Part shown: piece after piece, positions 1 to 10,493 of the stretch
How the letters are laid out: each line of letters opens with the position of its first letter
Numbering within the stretch: the stretch's first letter is position 1
From: Zygnema cylindricum
Lineage: Eukaryota; Streptophyta; Zygnematophyceae; Zygnematales; Zygnemataceae
Assembly: GCA_037447655.1 (NCBI GenBank)
Contig: JBBHKE010003230.1
Location: forward strand, 62,001 to 126,000
Length of the DNA: 64,000 nucleotides
Reading direction: 5' to 3'
Notes under the pieces: model-generated
The model's input: the letters and a program-made list of their open reading frames with translations, nothing else
Told to the model about the DNA's origin: nothing
The model's database searches: none
Position numbers and translations under genes: made by a program

Positions 1-641
1 TCACCTCACGACAACACACTTACTTTCTTCTTCATAAGCCACTCCTTTACACCTCAATCAATATACCACATCGGCAACTTCATTTCTCCTCCCAAAAGAA
101 ATTTATCTTCTTCTCTTCACTCTTCTTTCCACTCTTCTTCTCTTTCATCAAATCACTCTTTTTAATACACTTCTCATCACACTTTTCTTCACTCCTCTCT
201 TCAGTTTTTGATTCACTCTTCTCTTCTTCACCTTCTTCGACCTCATCGACTACTTCTTCGGATTCTTCATCTACTTCTTCTTCATCATCTTCTTCTTCTT
301 CTACTTCGTCTTCATCTTCGTCTTCTGTCTTCGTATTCGTCTTCAAACTTCGTCTTCGTCTTCACTCTGCGTCTTCAATCTTTGTCTTTGTCTTCCAATT
401 TGTCTTCAATCTTTGTCTTCATCTTCTTGTTCGTCTTCAGTCTTCGTCTTCTTCTTCGTCTTCATCTTCGACTTCGGTCTTCATCTTCGTCTTCATCTTC
501 ATCTTCTGTCTTCATATTCGTCTTCAAACTCTGTCTTCGTCTTCTTTCTTCGTCTTCAATCTGTCGTCTTGGTCGTCAATCTTTTTTGCCTTCAATCGTC
601 TCCATCTCCATCATCAAAACACTCATGGAGCACTACAACCT
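1..641 (-). repeat. GAAGAC-type repeat in 5' internal part of a copia element
   Basis: Minus-strand sequence just downstream of the LTR and PBS at 642-1417. It is dominated by an imperfect hexamer GAAGAC/GAAGAT, which gives a strongly acidic low-complexity reading on the minus strand (80-346, Glu/Asp-rich then Lys-rich). I do not regard that reading as a proven gene. By position it is the leader or gag start of an element that continues outside the window. Confidence 0.5.
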
Positions 642-653
642 GCTCCGATACCA
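642..653 (-). other. Primer-binding site (initiator tRNA-Met 3' end)
   Basis: The minus strand reads TGGTATCGGAGC two bases after the CA end of the LTR. This is complementary, allowing one G-U pair, to the 3' end of plant initiator tRNA-Met, the usual plant Ty1/copia primer. Confidence 0.75.
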
Positions 654-655
654 AT

Positions 656-1417
656 TGATAGGATCATAAACAAAAATAAACTTAGCGCAAATGCCAGCGG
701 AAACATAAATGAATAAAACACACACAAGAGAAAGATTACCCCAATGAAGCCAATATATTCCACGGAGATTTTTTCTTACATAATTTCCTCACACCCTCAA
801 AACGCACTCACTTCTAACTCCTCTTAAACTTACAAAAGATAATCTTCACTAACCTCCTCTAACTCCTCAAGAAACACCACAAAGCTATCAAACTTCCTTA
901 ACTCCTTGAACTACGTCATAATCCACAAGGAGGATCAACTCTCGCCAAATTGATAAGAACCTCTCTCTCACTACGCCTCAATATACTCCTTCAAACGTCA
1001 CGTAAAAAAAACCATGGTACACGATTAGAAACGCGTAAGAGTCAACGTGGTGAAAACATCTGACCGACAACTGCGAACCGACTTGAACTACACCGTACAA
1101 CAACACAAATCAACAATGAATCGACTTGAACCACACAGTACAACTTGAACTTACGTGAACCAAAAGAACCAAACATTTTCCACGTCATTTCAATAGTACG
1201 ACTAGAACTCGCATGAAACGAAATGAACAAACAATTTCTACTTCACTTCAAATATCCAACGATCAAACTACTTCGTCGCTAACTTCTACGTAACTTCAAA
1301 TATCTTTCTACGTCACTTCAAATATCTAGCAACGAGACTACTTCGTCGCTAGTCGTCGCTACTTTAGCTACGAGAATGTCTCGTCGCTAAATGAGTTTTT
1401 AGTAGTAAATCCTAACA
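656..1417 (-). mobile_element. Ty1/copia LTR (762 bp)
   Basis: On the minus strand it starts TGTTAGGATTT at 1417 and ends in CA at 656, followed by a PBS. It contains GTCGCT/AGCGAC-rich motifs shared with the LTR-like region just below 2410, so the two are related. The sequence on its upstream side is a purine run on the minus strand, as expected of a polypurine tract that has expanded. The LTR lies inside a tandem pile of elements and no target duplication was found. Confidence 0.65.
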
Positions 1418-1566
1418 TCCTCTCCTCTCCTCTCCTCTCCTCTCCTCTCCTCTCATCTCCTCTCCACTCTCGCTCCTCTCCTCTCCACTCTCTCTCCTCT
1501 CCTCTCCTCTCCTCTCCTCTCTTCTCTCTCCTCTCTTTTCCTCTCTTTTCCTCTCCTCTCTATATC
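1418..1566. repeat. Pyrimidine microsatellite (CTCTC)n
   Basis: About 150 bp of CTCTCCTCTC-type repeats on the plus strand. It directly abuts an LTR start, exactly where a polypurine tract (GGAGAGGAG on the minus strand) would sit. Confidence 0.85.
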
Positions 1567-2410
1567 GTGCACACTAAAATCCCTGGTCTCCCTGTAGGAG
1601 AGATGACACGAAAAACATGTCTTCTTTTTTGTGATGGCAGCTAGTAAATGATGCTCTGCAGCAAAAGGGATACTACCAAAAGCTGCAGAGTCACCCATTT
1701 AATTCAACAGAAAGGCAACCCAAAAATACCACACAAATGGCCACTTTGACCAGCTTACACTTAACACTACAAAAAGCCACTTAGGCTTACAACATAGCTC
1801 ACTTAGAGCTCACACTTAACAATATACTGACAGAGTTTCAAGCACAAACTCTGATTAGTCACAAAGTGACACACTTACAAAAACAATCTTAAATGTCACT
1901 TTCCTTAGTGAACTTGTACAAGTTGATTCAATCAAATGTCTAATCCCTACTTTATACAAAACAAGACTATTTGACTATCTATCTGCCAATAAGATCACTG
2001 TGGGCGCACTATCGTACTGTCGGTTCCACTACCTAGTCCACTTAATCCTAAGTACAATTTCTTGCTGCAAATAATCCTGATTTGTCCTAAGTACTTCATG
2101 CTGATCGGTACTTCTTTGATTGTACCTGATGATCTATCTTACACCGACTTTCTCAAACACAAATAAGGAGTTTGTACGCCGATAATCGAATCTGTCCATA
2201 TAATCCGCGGTGATTTTCGTCCGTAGGTCGTAACAGAATGTTTCATTTTAGTACGTATGGAATTCTTTTCGTATTATGTTTCTCTTCTTCTGACGCGTTT
2301 GAATTCTGTAACATCTCTTTAAAGTAGACAGCATTTCGTCGCTGGTCATCGCTATTCTAGCGACGAGATTATCTTATCGCTGAGAGTCCATAGTTTTCCC
2401 AAAAATAATA
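1567..2410 (-). mobile_element. Probable 3' LTR region of the minus-strand copia element
   Basis: It follows the minus-strand polypurine tract TTTAGGGGGAG (2411-2421) that ends the RNase H region at 2462, so by position it is the 3' LTR. The expected TG start reads TATTATT and looks mutated. It shares the AGCGAC/GTCGCT motif block with the LTR at 656-1417. The far boundary is unclear; a Met codon at 1698 with a short open frame may mark the start of a further internal fragment. Confidence 0.5.
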
Positions 2411-2461
2411 CTCCCCCTAAACTTTGGACTCTCAATCACTTATACCACAAGCTTCTTTACA

Positions 2462-3934
2462 TTACTCTAACTTTGGAACAGGTAAGGTTTTGGTTAGCAT
2501 GTCTGCCACCATTTTCGAATCTGGTAAATATTCCAGTTTTATTATTTTAGAGACGACCTTTTCTCTAACGAAATGAAGCCTGATATCCATGTGTTTGGGG
2601 TTTTGAAATGGTGACATGGATTGGAAGCAATTGAAATAGCTGCCTGATTATCACACCAAACAATTTGTGGACCTAATTGCATAAATCCTAGTTCTTGTAG
2701 AATTGATTTCACCCATAATAACTCCTTTACCGACGCGCTTGCTGCCATATGTTAAGCCTCCATCATCGATTGGGCAGTCACCTTTTGAAGTTTACTACTC
2801 CAACAGCACGTTCCATTTCCAATCTGTACTACATATCCAGTAGTTGATTTTCGACTAGGAATGTCCCCATAGCTCGCATCACTCCAGGTTCCAATTGTTA
2901 CACTTGTTCCTCCCAGGTTAAGATGCAAATTCCTGGTCCAAACTAGGTATCGCATAACTCGCTTTGCAGCTTCCCAATCTGTCTTCTTCGAATTTTGCAA
3001 ACTTCTGCTAAGCACCCCAACTGCTGCGGCAATATCGAGACGCGTACAATTCATAAAGTAGATAAGACTTCCTACTACCTGTCTATAGGGAATTTCAGTC
3101 AAATTTTCATTTTCTGTTATATCTCTAATTATAACTCCTGAGATGATTTCTATCCCTTCAGTTTTTTCGTTTATTTTCCATAGGAGTTGCACTACTTTTT
3201 GCACCTGACATATCGAATCTATCAAGCATGTTTCCGATAGCCTCTTTTTGTGTAAGTCTAATTATTCTTTTTGCTCTATCTCTTTTTAATTGAATCCCTA
3301 TAACATATTTTGCTTCTCCTAAATCTTTCATTTCAAATCTGGTTTTTAAGGGTTTCTTGACTTTGTTAATTTCTATCAATGATTTGCTCATTAGAAGCAG
3401 ATCATCTACGTAAACTGCAATATAAATTACTCCATCTTCCCCTTCCATAATACACACTGAATGATCTGAGCTTATCCTAGTAAATCGTAACTTAGTAAGA
3501 AACTCATCTAATTTGATATTCCAATGACGAGGGGCCTGTTTCAGCCCATATAGAGATTTTACTAATTTATAGACAAGGTTTTATTTCCCTTTTTCTTCGT
3601 ACATTTTTGGCTGCTTCATGTAAATAACTTCCTCTTATTCCCCATGTAGAAAAGCATTTTTACGTCCATTTGATAGACTTCCATATCTTCTATAGCTGCC
3701 AAGGTAAACAAGATTCTAATTGTTGGAAATCTCACTACTGGTGAAAAAGTTTCTTGAAAGTCAATCCTTTCATTTTGGTTGAATCCTTTAGCTACTAGTC
3801 TGGCTTTATATCTCTCAACGGAGTTGTCAGGGTTTAATTTAACCTTAAATACTCACTTACTTCCAACGGCTTTCCGGTCTCGAGGAAGCTCAACTAATTC
3901 CTAAGTTTGGGCCGCCATAATCGATTTCATTTCG
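2462..3934 (-). pseudogene. Copia reverse transcriptase-RNase H remnant
   Basis: Decayed C-terminal half of a Ty1/copia polyprotein. The recognisable order on the minus strand is: an RT N-terminal part with several stops (about 3934-3460), the catalytic YVDD box followed by LLLMSKS near 3400-3420, the DLGEAKYVIGIQ block, GSLIYFMNCTR near 3060, and the RNase H motifs (WSDASYGD near 2870, CDNQAAISIA near 2645, a MLTK-type end near 2490). Frames change near 3225 and 2750 and stops interrupt the RT fingers, so no functional enzyme is possible. It belongs with the integrase and gag-protease just upstream. Confidence 0.9.
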
Positions 3935-5202
3935 TCATTCACCGCTTCTATCCAATGTTCTTTTTCTAGTACAGAGAAGGCTTCTTAGATAGTCAAGGGT
4001 TCTCCGGATGCAGCCGAGTGTGCGTACATCGTTGTTGAATCCCTGAGTTTTGAACTCATTCTCTTCTCTCTTGTGCTTGTTCTTTCCCCCCCCGGAAAAT
4101 TTGACGCTGGAATTGATGGATCTCCTCTTCATGTTCTTGCCAATGGGACAGAGTTATTTATATCATGTTGTATGGATTCATTCGTTTCTGTCTGAGGTGG
4201 TCCATTCGTTTCTCTCTTAGGTGTCACCGTCGTTTCTATGTGAGGAGTTGTAGATTGCTCATTAGTCACTTGTCTCACTTCATCAAAAATAACGTATTCC
4301 ATCTCCCTCCGACTTCTCTGTTCAGGTGTTAGTGCAAATACATCCATTGACTCTGACTCATCTTTCACAAGGATGTTTTTGGCGACTACAATTTGATCAA
4401 TGCCTGGTATATTGACTCTATATCCTTTTGAATTATTATCATATCCTAGTAGGATGCCAAGCATTCCTTTTGGCTCCATATTCCATGTGCTTCGATCATT
4501 GTTAAGTATAAAAACTTTACTGCCAAAAACTCTAAAATGACTAACATCGGGTTTTTCTTTTGTCCAAAGTTCATAAGGAGTTTTTCCTGGAGTTGCTTTA
4601 CTTTCTAGCCTATTTTTAATATATGCAGCACAATTTAAGGCCTCTGCCCAATATTTCACACTTATTCCTTTATCTGCCAACATAGTTGGAGCACACTCTA
4701 CAAGTGTCCTATTTAATCTTTCTGCAACTCCATTTTGTTCAGGTGTGTATGGAACCGTTAGTTGTCGTGAAATTCCATGCTCCTTGAGAAAATCTGAAAA
4801 CACCTGTGAGACATATTCGCCTCTGTTATCGGATCTGAGATTTAAAATAGGAACTCCATGTATCTTTTCGCTCTATATTTTATATTCTTGAAAATAATCG
4901 AAGACGTCACTTTTTTTCTTTAGGAAGTACACCTTAGTATATCTTGAAAAATCATCCATTAGTGTAAGGATATATCGCTCTCCCCCTATAGAAGGTATTT
5001 TGGAAGACCAAACATCCGAATGTATTATTTTTAAAACTCTCTTAGCTCTATGATTACTTGCAACTGGAAATGGTAGTTTGTGAATTTTGCCTAGAGCACA
5101 TCCATCACATAGCTCATTTGACTTATCTTGTGACAGTTTTACTCCTTTGATTACATCATTTTTCACCATTTTTCCTAATCTTTCTCTATGAACATGTCCC
5201 AA
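3935..5202 (-). pseudogene. Copia integrase remnant
   Basis: The minus-strand frame 5202-4873 carries the GAG-pre-integrase tail (MGHVHRERLGKMV, then CDGCALGK) and the first catalytic Asp in HSDVW. Frame 4803-4129 carries PEQNGVAERLNRT with the third acidic residue, and the conserved VSHFRVFGSKVFILN block. The stretch with the second Asp lies between the two frames near 4830. A ~200-nt segment (3935-4132) leads into the RT region in a different frame. Stops and shifts make it defective. Confidence 0.88.
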
Positions 5203-5286
5203 CCTTTTATGCCATAGATCATTATCATTTGTTACAGTTGAGTAAAGAACTTTCTTTCCATTAAATTCGTCAGCCAGATCAAGCCT

Positions 5287-6486
5287 TTACATCATTTCAC
5301 TTTTCTTTTTCTCAAATTCGACTTTTAGTCCACTCTTCACAGCATGCATAACACTGAAAAGGTTATGCTTTAAACCTGGTAAGTATAAAACATCTTTTAA
5401 ATGCCCTTCATGACTACCAGTATCACAATATAACTGTAACTTAACCTCGCCTATTAAATTGGTCTCTAGAATCTTATCATCTGCCAGTACAATTTTTCGA
5501 GGATTCTGTAATGCTGTGATAGAAGAAAAAATGGACTTATCATTACACATATGATGAGACGCTCCAGAATCTATAATCCATTTACTTTTTTGAGCATTTG
5601 ACTGTGTAAGAAGAAGTTTAGTCTCATCCTGAATGGTCATAGCAAATGATGGTTTGTTCTGTCTGTTTTTGTCTTTACTACGACAAACTGAAGACTTATG
5701 ACCTGGTTTTCCACAACTGTAACAAATAATCTTTTTCCTGAAGTTTTCAGTTTCTTTCCTTTTGAATCTACAGTCAGCAGTCTGATGATTGGTTTTGCCA
5801 CATATGGCACAAGCAGTTACTGACTCATTACGTTTGACTGACTGTTTGCCTTTGATATAAAGAGCTGAATCTGACTCTTTTTCCTCTTTTCTTTTAATTT
5901 CAACTTCTTCCTGAATGAAATGTTGACACACTGCATCAAAGTCTAGAGTAGGTTGACTTTTCAAAGCCGTGATCATCATAGCATACTGTGATGGTAATGA
6001 CCTAAACAGTGTAAGGATTAAATCATCATCACTCAGTTTTGTGCCGACTGCGGCTAACTGTAATTTAAGCTCTTTCAGTCTATTTATATGAGTTTCCATA
6101 TTATCCCCACTCTCCATACTAAAATCCAGCAATTTATTTTTTAATTGCATGATATTTGAAGGATTAATACGCTCATGTACAGTCCTTAACTTATCCCACA
6201 TAGCTTTCGGTTTTTCTAACTCAACTATGTGTAAAAGTTGACTGTCTTCCACTGCTAGAAAAATTAACGTCGCTGCCTCTTCTTCCCTTCTATCATAACC
6301 TGCTGCCATTAAAGCTTCAGTAGGTTTCAGTTCAGTGCTTGCTACAATACCCAAGTAATTCTTATATTTTAAGATACGGGTCATCTTAGCTTTCCATAAT
6401 AAATAGTTACTACCATTAAATTTATGGATGTCTGTAAGTCTACCTATAGCTCCGATACCATGTTGAGATTCTGAAGAAGAGGCCAT
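5287..6486 (-). CDS. Copia gag-protease (399 aa, truncated polyprotein)
   Basis: N-terminal part of a Ty1/copia polyprotein. Residues ~15-200 are the gag region (FNGSNYLLWKAKM near residue 24, then a UBN2-like helical domain). Two CCHC zinc knuckles follow (CAICGKTNHQTADC at ~225 and CYSCGKPGHKSSVC at ~255). The aspartic protease active site is WIIDSGASHHMC at ~305. The frame stops at residue 399 (TAA, 5287). The reading resumes at once in phase as RLDLADEF and leads into the integrase, but about 30 residues usual at this place seem missing, so a deletion broke the polyprotein. The start codon lies inside the LTR end and the frame runs across the PBS, so the true start may be further downstream. 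Confidence 0.9.
   Translation of the reverse strand: MASSSESQHGIGAIGRLTDIHKFNGSNYLLWKAKMTRILKYKNYLGIVASTELKPTEALMAAGYDRREEEAATLIFLAVEDSQLLHIVELEKPKAMWDKLRTVHERINPSNIMQLKNKLLDFSMESGDNMETHINRLKELKLQLAAVGTKLSDDDLILTLFRSLPSQYAMMITALKSQPTLDFDAVCQHFIQEEVEIKRKEEKESDSALYIKGKQSVKRNESVTACAICGKTNHQTADCRFKRKETENFRKKIICYSCGKPGHKSSVCRSKDKNRQNKPSFAMTIQDETKLLLTQSNAQKSKWIIDSGASHHMCNDKSIFSSITALQNPRKIVLADDKILETNLIGEVKLQLYCDTGSHEGHLKDVLYLPGLKHNLFSVMHAVKSGLKVEFEKKKSEMM
6449..6460 (-). other. Primer-binding site (initiator tRNA-Met 3' end)
   Basis: The minus strand reads TGGTATCGGAGC directly after the LTR end CAACA. It is the same 12-mer as at 642-653. Confidence 0.85.
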
Positions 6487-7029
6487 AGGATCGATAAATT
6501 ACAAGACAGGAAGCTAAGGAAAACAATTCTCTATATGAGAAAGCAAGGCTTAATTACTGAACAAGAAAGAAGATAGATTAATTCCACGACAAAATAAGCA
6601 CTCAGTGCAAAACTAGCAGCAGGGAAAAATTGGAGAGAATCATTCAGTAGATTGATGATTAATTGATGCATAGCTTTGGTACATCTTTATATGTGTACGT
6701 GTCGTGTAGACCTATGCAACTTGCGTGTCACGTAAAGAATTGGAATCTAACTTGTGACTCACGTAGACCAATCAAAGATCGCCAAGTACAAAATGTTCGC
6801 ATGCTTTTTCGTCACGTATACTCAAAATTTACGTCTACTTGACTTCCCGTACACTACAAGTCAAGGACCACGTTTTCACGAAAACTTGACGTCTACGTAT
6901 ATGTACCTTTTCGAATATCAACCGTACATGTAACTAACAAGACTCCGGTTGACTTCTCTCTCACGTAACAACTATGACCAACTTTGACTTTCTGGTCCTT
7001 CGCTGAAAATGGACGCAGAAATCTTAACA
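6461..7029 (-). mobile_element. Ty1/copia LTR (569 bp) shared by two internal regions
   Basis: Minus strand: starts TGTTAAGATTTC at 7029 directly after the polypurine tract at 7030-7041, and ends TCTCAACA at 6461 directly before the PBS. It therefore serves as 3' LTR for the RT-RNase H frame at 7073-8674 and as 5' LTR for the gag frame at 5287-6486. Its sequence is not obviously that of the 3' LTR region at 1567-2410, which suggests a recombinant element. Confidence 0.8.
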
Positions 7030-7041
7030 CCCCCTCTCTGA
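7030..7041 (-). other. Polypurine tract
   Basis: AGAGAGGGGG on the minus strand abuts the LTR start TGTT, the standard plus-strand primer position. Confidence 0.75.
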
Positions 7042-7072
7042 GTCATTTTCTGCATATTATCAATTGTCCTCA

Positions 7073-8674
7073 CTAAATAGGACCAACTCCTGTGAGCTGA
7101 TTACAAACAACAATTTTATCTCGAGGAACTGCTTTAGTCAAGTGATCCGCTGCTTGTTGAGCTGAACTAACAAACTCAAACTTTAAAACTTTCTTTTCAA
7201 CTTGTTCTCTCACAAAATGTGTCTGAATGTCTATATGTTTTGTCCTTGCATGGTAAATTGAATTTTTCATCAAAGCAATGCTACTTTGATTATCTGTAAG
7301 AATCAAAGTCTTCTCTATGGGTTCAAACCCTATCTCAAAATAAAAATTGCGAAGCCAAATGGCTTCTTTTGCTGCTTGAGTAGCCGCCACGTATTCCGCC
7401 TCCGTGCTTGATAATGCCACAAAAGATTGGCGTTTCGAACTCCAACTTATAGGTCCTCTTGAACACGTGAAAATCCAGCCCGTCGTGCTCCTCCTTGTGT
7501 CGAGGTCGCCTCCCCAATCCGCATCAACATAGCCGGAAAAATCATTGTCTCCAATGTTTTTCAAGAATTGTAGGCCGTAATTTTTAGTCCCTTTCACATA
7601 ACGTAAAATACGTTTAACAGCATTCCAATGTTCTACACCTGGATTTTGCATGAATTGACTAATTGAGCCTACAACTGCAACTAAATCAGGGCGTGTGCCA
7701 ACCATTAAGTACATCAAGCTACCCACTGCCTCTTTGTAAAGGACTTGCCTCATCTGTTCTTTCTCAAACTCTGACTTAGGACTCATTTCTTTTGTAAGCT
7801 TTTGACTCAGGTCTAAAGGTGTTGATACAGGAATACAATCTTCCATACCAAAACGTTTTAAAGCTTCTCCTACATTTTTATGTTGATTCATGGAGACTGC
7901 ATAAACATCGTTTTTGATTTCTATATTAAGAAGGTAGCTTAACTCTCCAAGGTTAGTCGTCTCAAATTTGTTGTTCAAGAACTGTTTGACCTTTTCAATC
8001 TCGGTAGACAGATAACCAAACACACTCATGTCATCGACATAAACTGAGACAATCACTAAGTTTTTGTCTTCCCCAATGGTGTAAACTGCTCTATCTGTGT
8101 GACATCTCTTAAAGCCCTCTTTTCTCATTTCGGTGTCAAGTTTAATGTTCCAATACCTAGGACTTTGTTTTAGACCATATATAGATTTGTGTAGTTTGCA
8201 CACCATGTGTTTTTTTCCTGGTTCTATCATGCCCTCTGGTTGTTCCATGTAGACTTCTTCCTCTAAATCCCCATTAAGAAATGCAGTTTTGATATCTTGT
8301 TGATGCATCAGCATTCCCTCTGCTGCCCCTAACGCTATTACACTTCTGAGACTATTAAACTTCACTACTACTGACAAAGTCTCAAACTTCACTACTAGTG
8401 AGAAAGTCTCAGTATAATCAACCCCCTCTACTTTTGAATACCTTTTAGCTACTAACCTCGCTTTATATCTTTCCTGTGACCCATCTAACTTCCTCTTAAT
8501 CTTAAAGACCCATTTACACCCCACAATGTTATAATCTATTGGGCGTTCTACTAAGGTCCAAGTTTTGTTTTTGATTAGTGAGTCATATTCTAATTCTATT
8601 GCCTTTTTCCATTTTAGAGAATAATAACCCTCCAAAGCTTCATGAAAAGTTTGAGGTTCCCCTTCTGCCGCCAT
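7073..8674 (-). CDS. Copia reverse transcriptase-RNase H (533 aa, open)
   Basis: C-terminal half of a Ty1/copia polyprotein in one open frame. Residues ~15-260 are the RVT_2 reverse transcriptase (KWVFKIKRKLDGSQERYKAR, DIKTAFLNGDL, SIYGLKQSPRYW, catalytic YVDD at ~222). Residues ~390-525 are RNase H (DADWGGD, STEAEY, TDNQSS, ARTKHIDI). A ~30-bp tandem duplication near residues 90-105 repeats the phrase V-V-K-F. The first Met lies 19 bp from the plus-strand LTR at 8693, so the upstream integrase half was cut off by that insertion or by rearrangement. It is the least decayed coding piece among the copia elements here. Confidence 0.92.
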   Translation of the reverse strand: MAAEGEPQTFHEALEGYYSLKWKKAIELEYDSLIKNKTWTLVERPIDYNIVGCKWVFKIKRKLDGSQERYKARLVAKRYSKVEGVDYTETFSLVVKFETLSVVVKFNSLRSVIALGAAEGMLMHQQDIKTAFLNGDLEEEVYMEQPEGMIEPGKKHMVCKLHKSIYGLKQSPRYWNIKLDTEMRKEGFKRCHTDRAVYTIGEDKNLVIVSVYVDDMSVFGYLSTEIEKVKQFLNNKFETTNLGELSYLLNIEIKNDVYAVSMNQHKNVGEALKRFGMEDCIPVSTPLDLSQKLTKEMSPKSEFEKEQMRQVLYKEAVGSLMYLMVGTRPDLVAVVGSISQFMQNPGVEHWNAVKRILRYVKGTKNYGLQFLKNIGDNDFSGYVDADWGGDLDTRRSTTGWIFTCSRGPISWSSKRQSFVALSSTEAEYVAATQAAKEAIWLRNFYFEIGFEPIEKTLILTDNQSSIALMKNSIYHARTKHIDIQTHFVREQVEKKVLKFEFVSSAQQAADHLTKAVPRDKIVVCNQLTGVGPI

Positions 8675-8692
8675 AAAACAATAAACTAAACC

Positions 8693-9704
8693 TGTTGTTT
8701 TGGAAACCTTGAGTTCTCTCTATATCTTGCTGCTATGCTGCCATGCTGCTCTAAGTCTTACATCGCAGCTAGAAACCTTGAGCACTCTACACTTGTTACT
8801 GTGTTGCTATGCTGCTCTGATCTGACAATGGAAGCTGCGTTGCTCTAATATCACAGCTGCGCTGAAAGATCATAGAATTCATAGAAGTCATAGCAGTCGT
8901 AGCAGAGTCATAGCAGCTATAGCAGTCTGCGCAAGAAAGGTGTTCTAAATATAAGTCAGTTTGTGTGAAGATAAATTAACGAGGACATGATTTAGTGAGT
9001 ATGTAAACTCGAAAGGGAGTACACAGATTTGAAGCACTCTAGGCACACGTGTCGGTTCGTGAGAAAGTCAAGTTTGGTTGTTGTAAAAGAAAAGGTACAG
9101 TTACATTTGAGGACCAAAGTTACACGTGGAGGTTCATCTTCGGTGATGAAAGAATACGTGGAAAGCGGACGGAGTCCGCAATCATTTTTGGAAGAGAAGT
9201 ATTGAGTGTACCGTCATTTCAGCGAACGAGCTTTAACCGCGTACTATTTCATTTCTAGTTGCTGTCTGATTGGTGGAAATAATTATGTGCATTCGACGGT
9301 GGGATTTTGTTAATGAAGAGTAGTGTACCAATTGAGCACGCTAGTTGTATTACGGTGTGATCAACCGTAGGCTCACTTGTATATATAGGACTTAGATTAC
9401 TTTAGGAAAAGTAGGATTGTTGTCTAGGAAAACTGCGAAGCAGTTTTTGGGTGTGTTTGAATTATAAGATCATTGTGATTTTTCGGCAGAACTTTGTGAA
9501 ATTCTGCATGTGGTTTCTTTGTTGTATATTATATATTGTGGCAAATTTTCAGACCTAGGGTGTTTGTGGTTTGCTTGGGGCTTCATTGTGAAGTTGGTTG
9601 TTTGTGGGATTTCGTGAGAGTTTCCTCTTCGCACAATTGATTATCATGGCAACTACCGGTGCTTCTTCATCTTCTTGAATGGCACCAGCTGCCTCAAATC
9701 AACA
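8693..9704 (+). mobile_element. 5' LTR of plus-strand copia element (1012 bp)
   Basis: Starts TGTTGTTTTGGAAACC and ends AATCAACA. The matching 3' copy is 13978-14998, with the same start and end and scattered differences. A GCTATGCTGC / ATAGCAGTCAT simple repeat near the start varies between the copies. The bases before it (AAACC) do not match those after the 3' LTR (TCATT), so no target duplication is seen. Confidence 0.9.
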
Positions 9705-9719
9705 GGTCACGGGCCCTCC
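9705..9719 (+). other. PBS resembling the initiator tRNA-Met anticodon arm
   Basis: GGTCACGGGCCCTCC directly follows the LTR end. It matches the 15-mer GGTTATGGGCCCACC at 12 of 15 positions; that 15-mer is the exact PBS of two minus-strand stubs in this window and is complementary to the anticodon arm of plant initiator tRNA-Met. This fits half-tRNA priming rather than priming by a tRNA 3' end. Confidence 0.55.
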
Positions 9720-10463
9720 CTCACGGATCCTGGTATTTAATTGGCAAAAGTATCTTTATTGGGCAGATTTGACTAAGTCTTATTTGAAACAAGTGAAATT
9801 ATATGATGTGATTTCTGGTATTCTTCAGGATACGGATCCGGAGTTTGGAAAGAAAAATAAAGATACATTGCATGTGTTGAAGTTACTTTTGTTAAAAGAT
9901 CTTAACATGACATATAGCAATATCTCTACGACATCTTAAACATGGAAGGCCTTGAGTGAATCTTATGTCTTAGCTAGTGAGCAGAATGAGGTTGTTATTG
10001 CTGGAAAAATTTGGGACTATAAATATACTAGGGGTGACATGAACTCATATTCTAATGGCTTCAAACTTCTATTATCGGAGAATGCATGTTCTGTGGGGAG
10101 TTTTCCTCCTTATCATCAAGCTATGATTTTAATGAGAGGGCTTCCTACTGAGGAGCAACGGAGCAGCTAAGACTGTTAGAGAAGAGTAAATGGAATATAG
10201 GAGTAGCTAAGGCTTATATCCTAGACGAAGAGGCAACTCAGATAACATTAAATGGTGGTCAATCAGTGGTTGCTTACAATGCACAAACATATAAGTCAGC
10301 TGTTTTTTCTAAAAACAGAAACTTTACCCCCATTCCCAATTATAGGCAATATGATAGGTGTGTCTATTGCTTTGGTCAAGGTCATGTTTTCCGGCTGTGT
10401 CCGGCATTTAAAAAAGCATGTGAAACAGAAATTTATCATGCGGGATGGAGGGTGCGATCGTAG
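9717..10463 (+). pseudogene. Copia gag remnant
   Basis: Reads as gag on the plus strand: an N-terminal W-x-K-Y-L-Y-W motif near 9750, a helical domain through 10170, and a CCHC zinc knuckle CVYCFGQGHVFRLC near 10357-10398. Stops at about 9940 and 10170 and a frame change before 10266 disable it. An apparent Met at 9679 lies within the LTR and should not be taken as the gag start. Confidence 0.8.
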
Positions 10464-10493
10464 GATTCATCACCAAAATTTCCGACATCAAAA

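Noticed and set aside
9049-9258. 69-aa frame, also found at 14342-14551
   Set aside because: Present in both LTR copies only because the LTRs are duplicates; no domain, and it lies in the LTR of a dead element.
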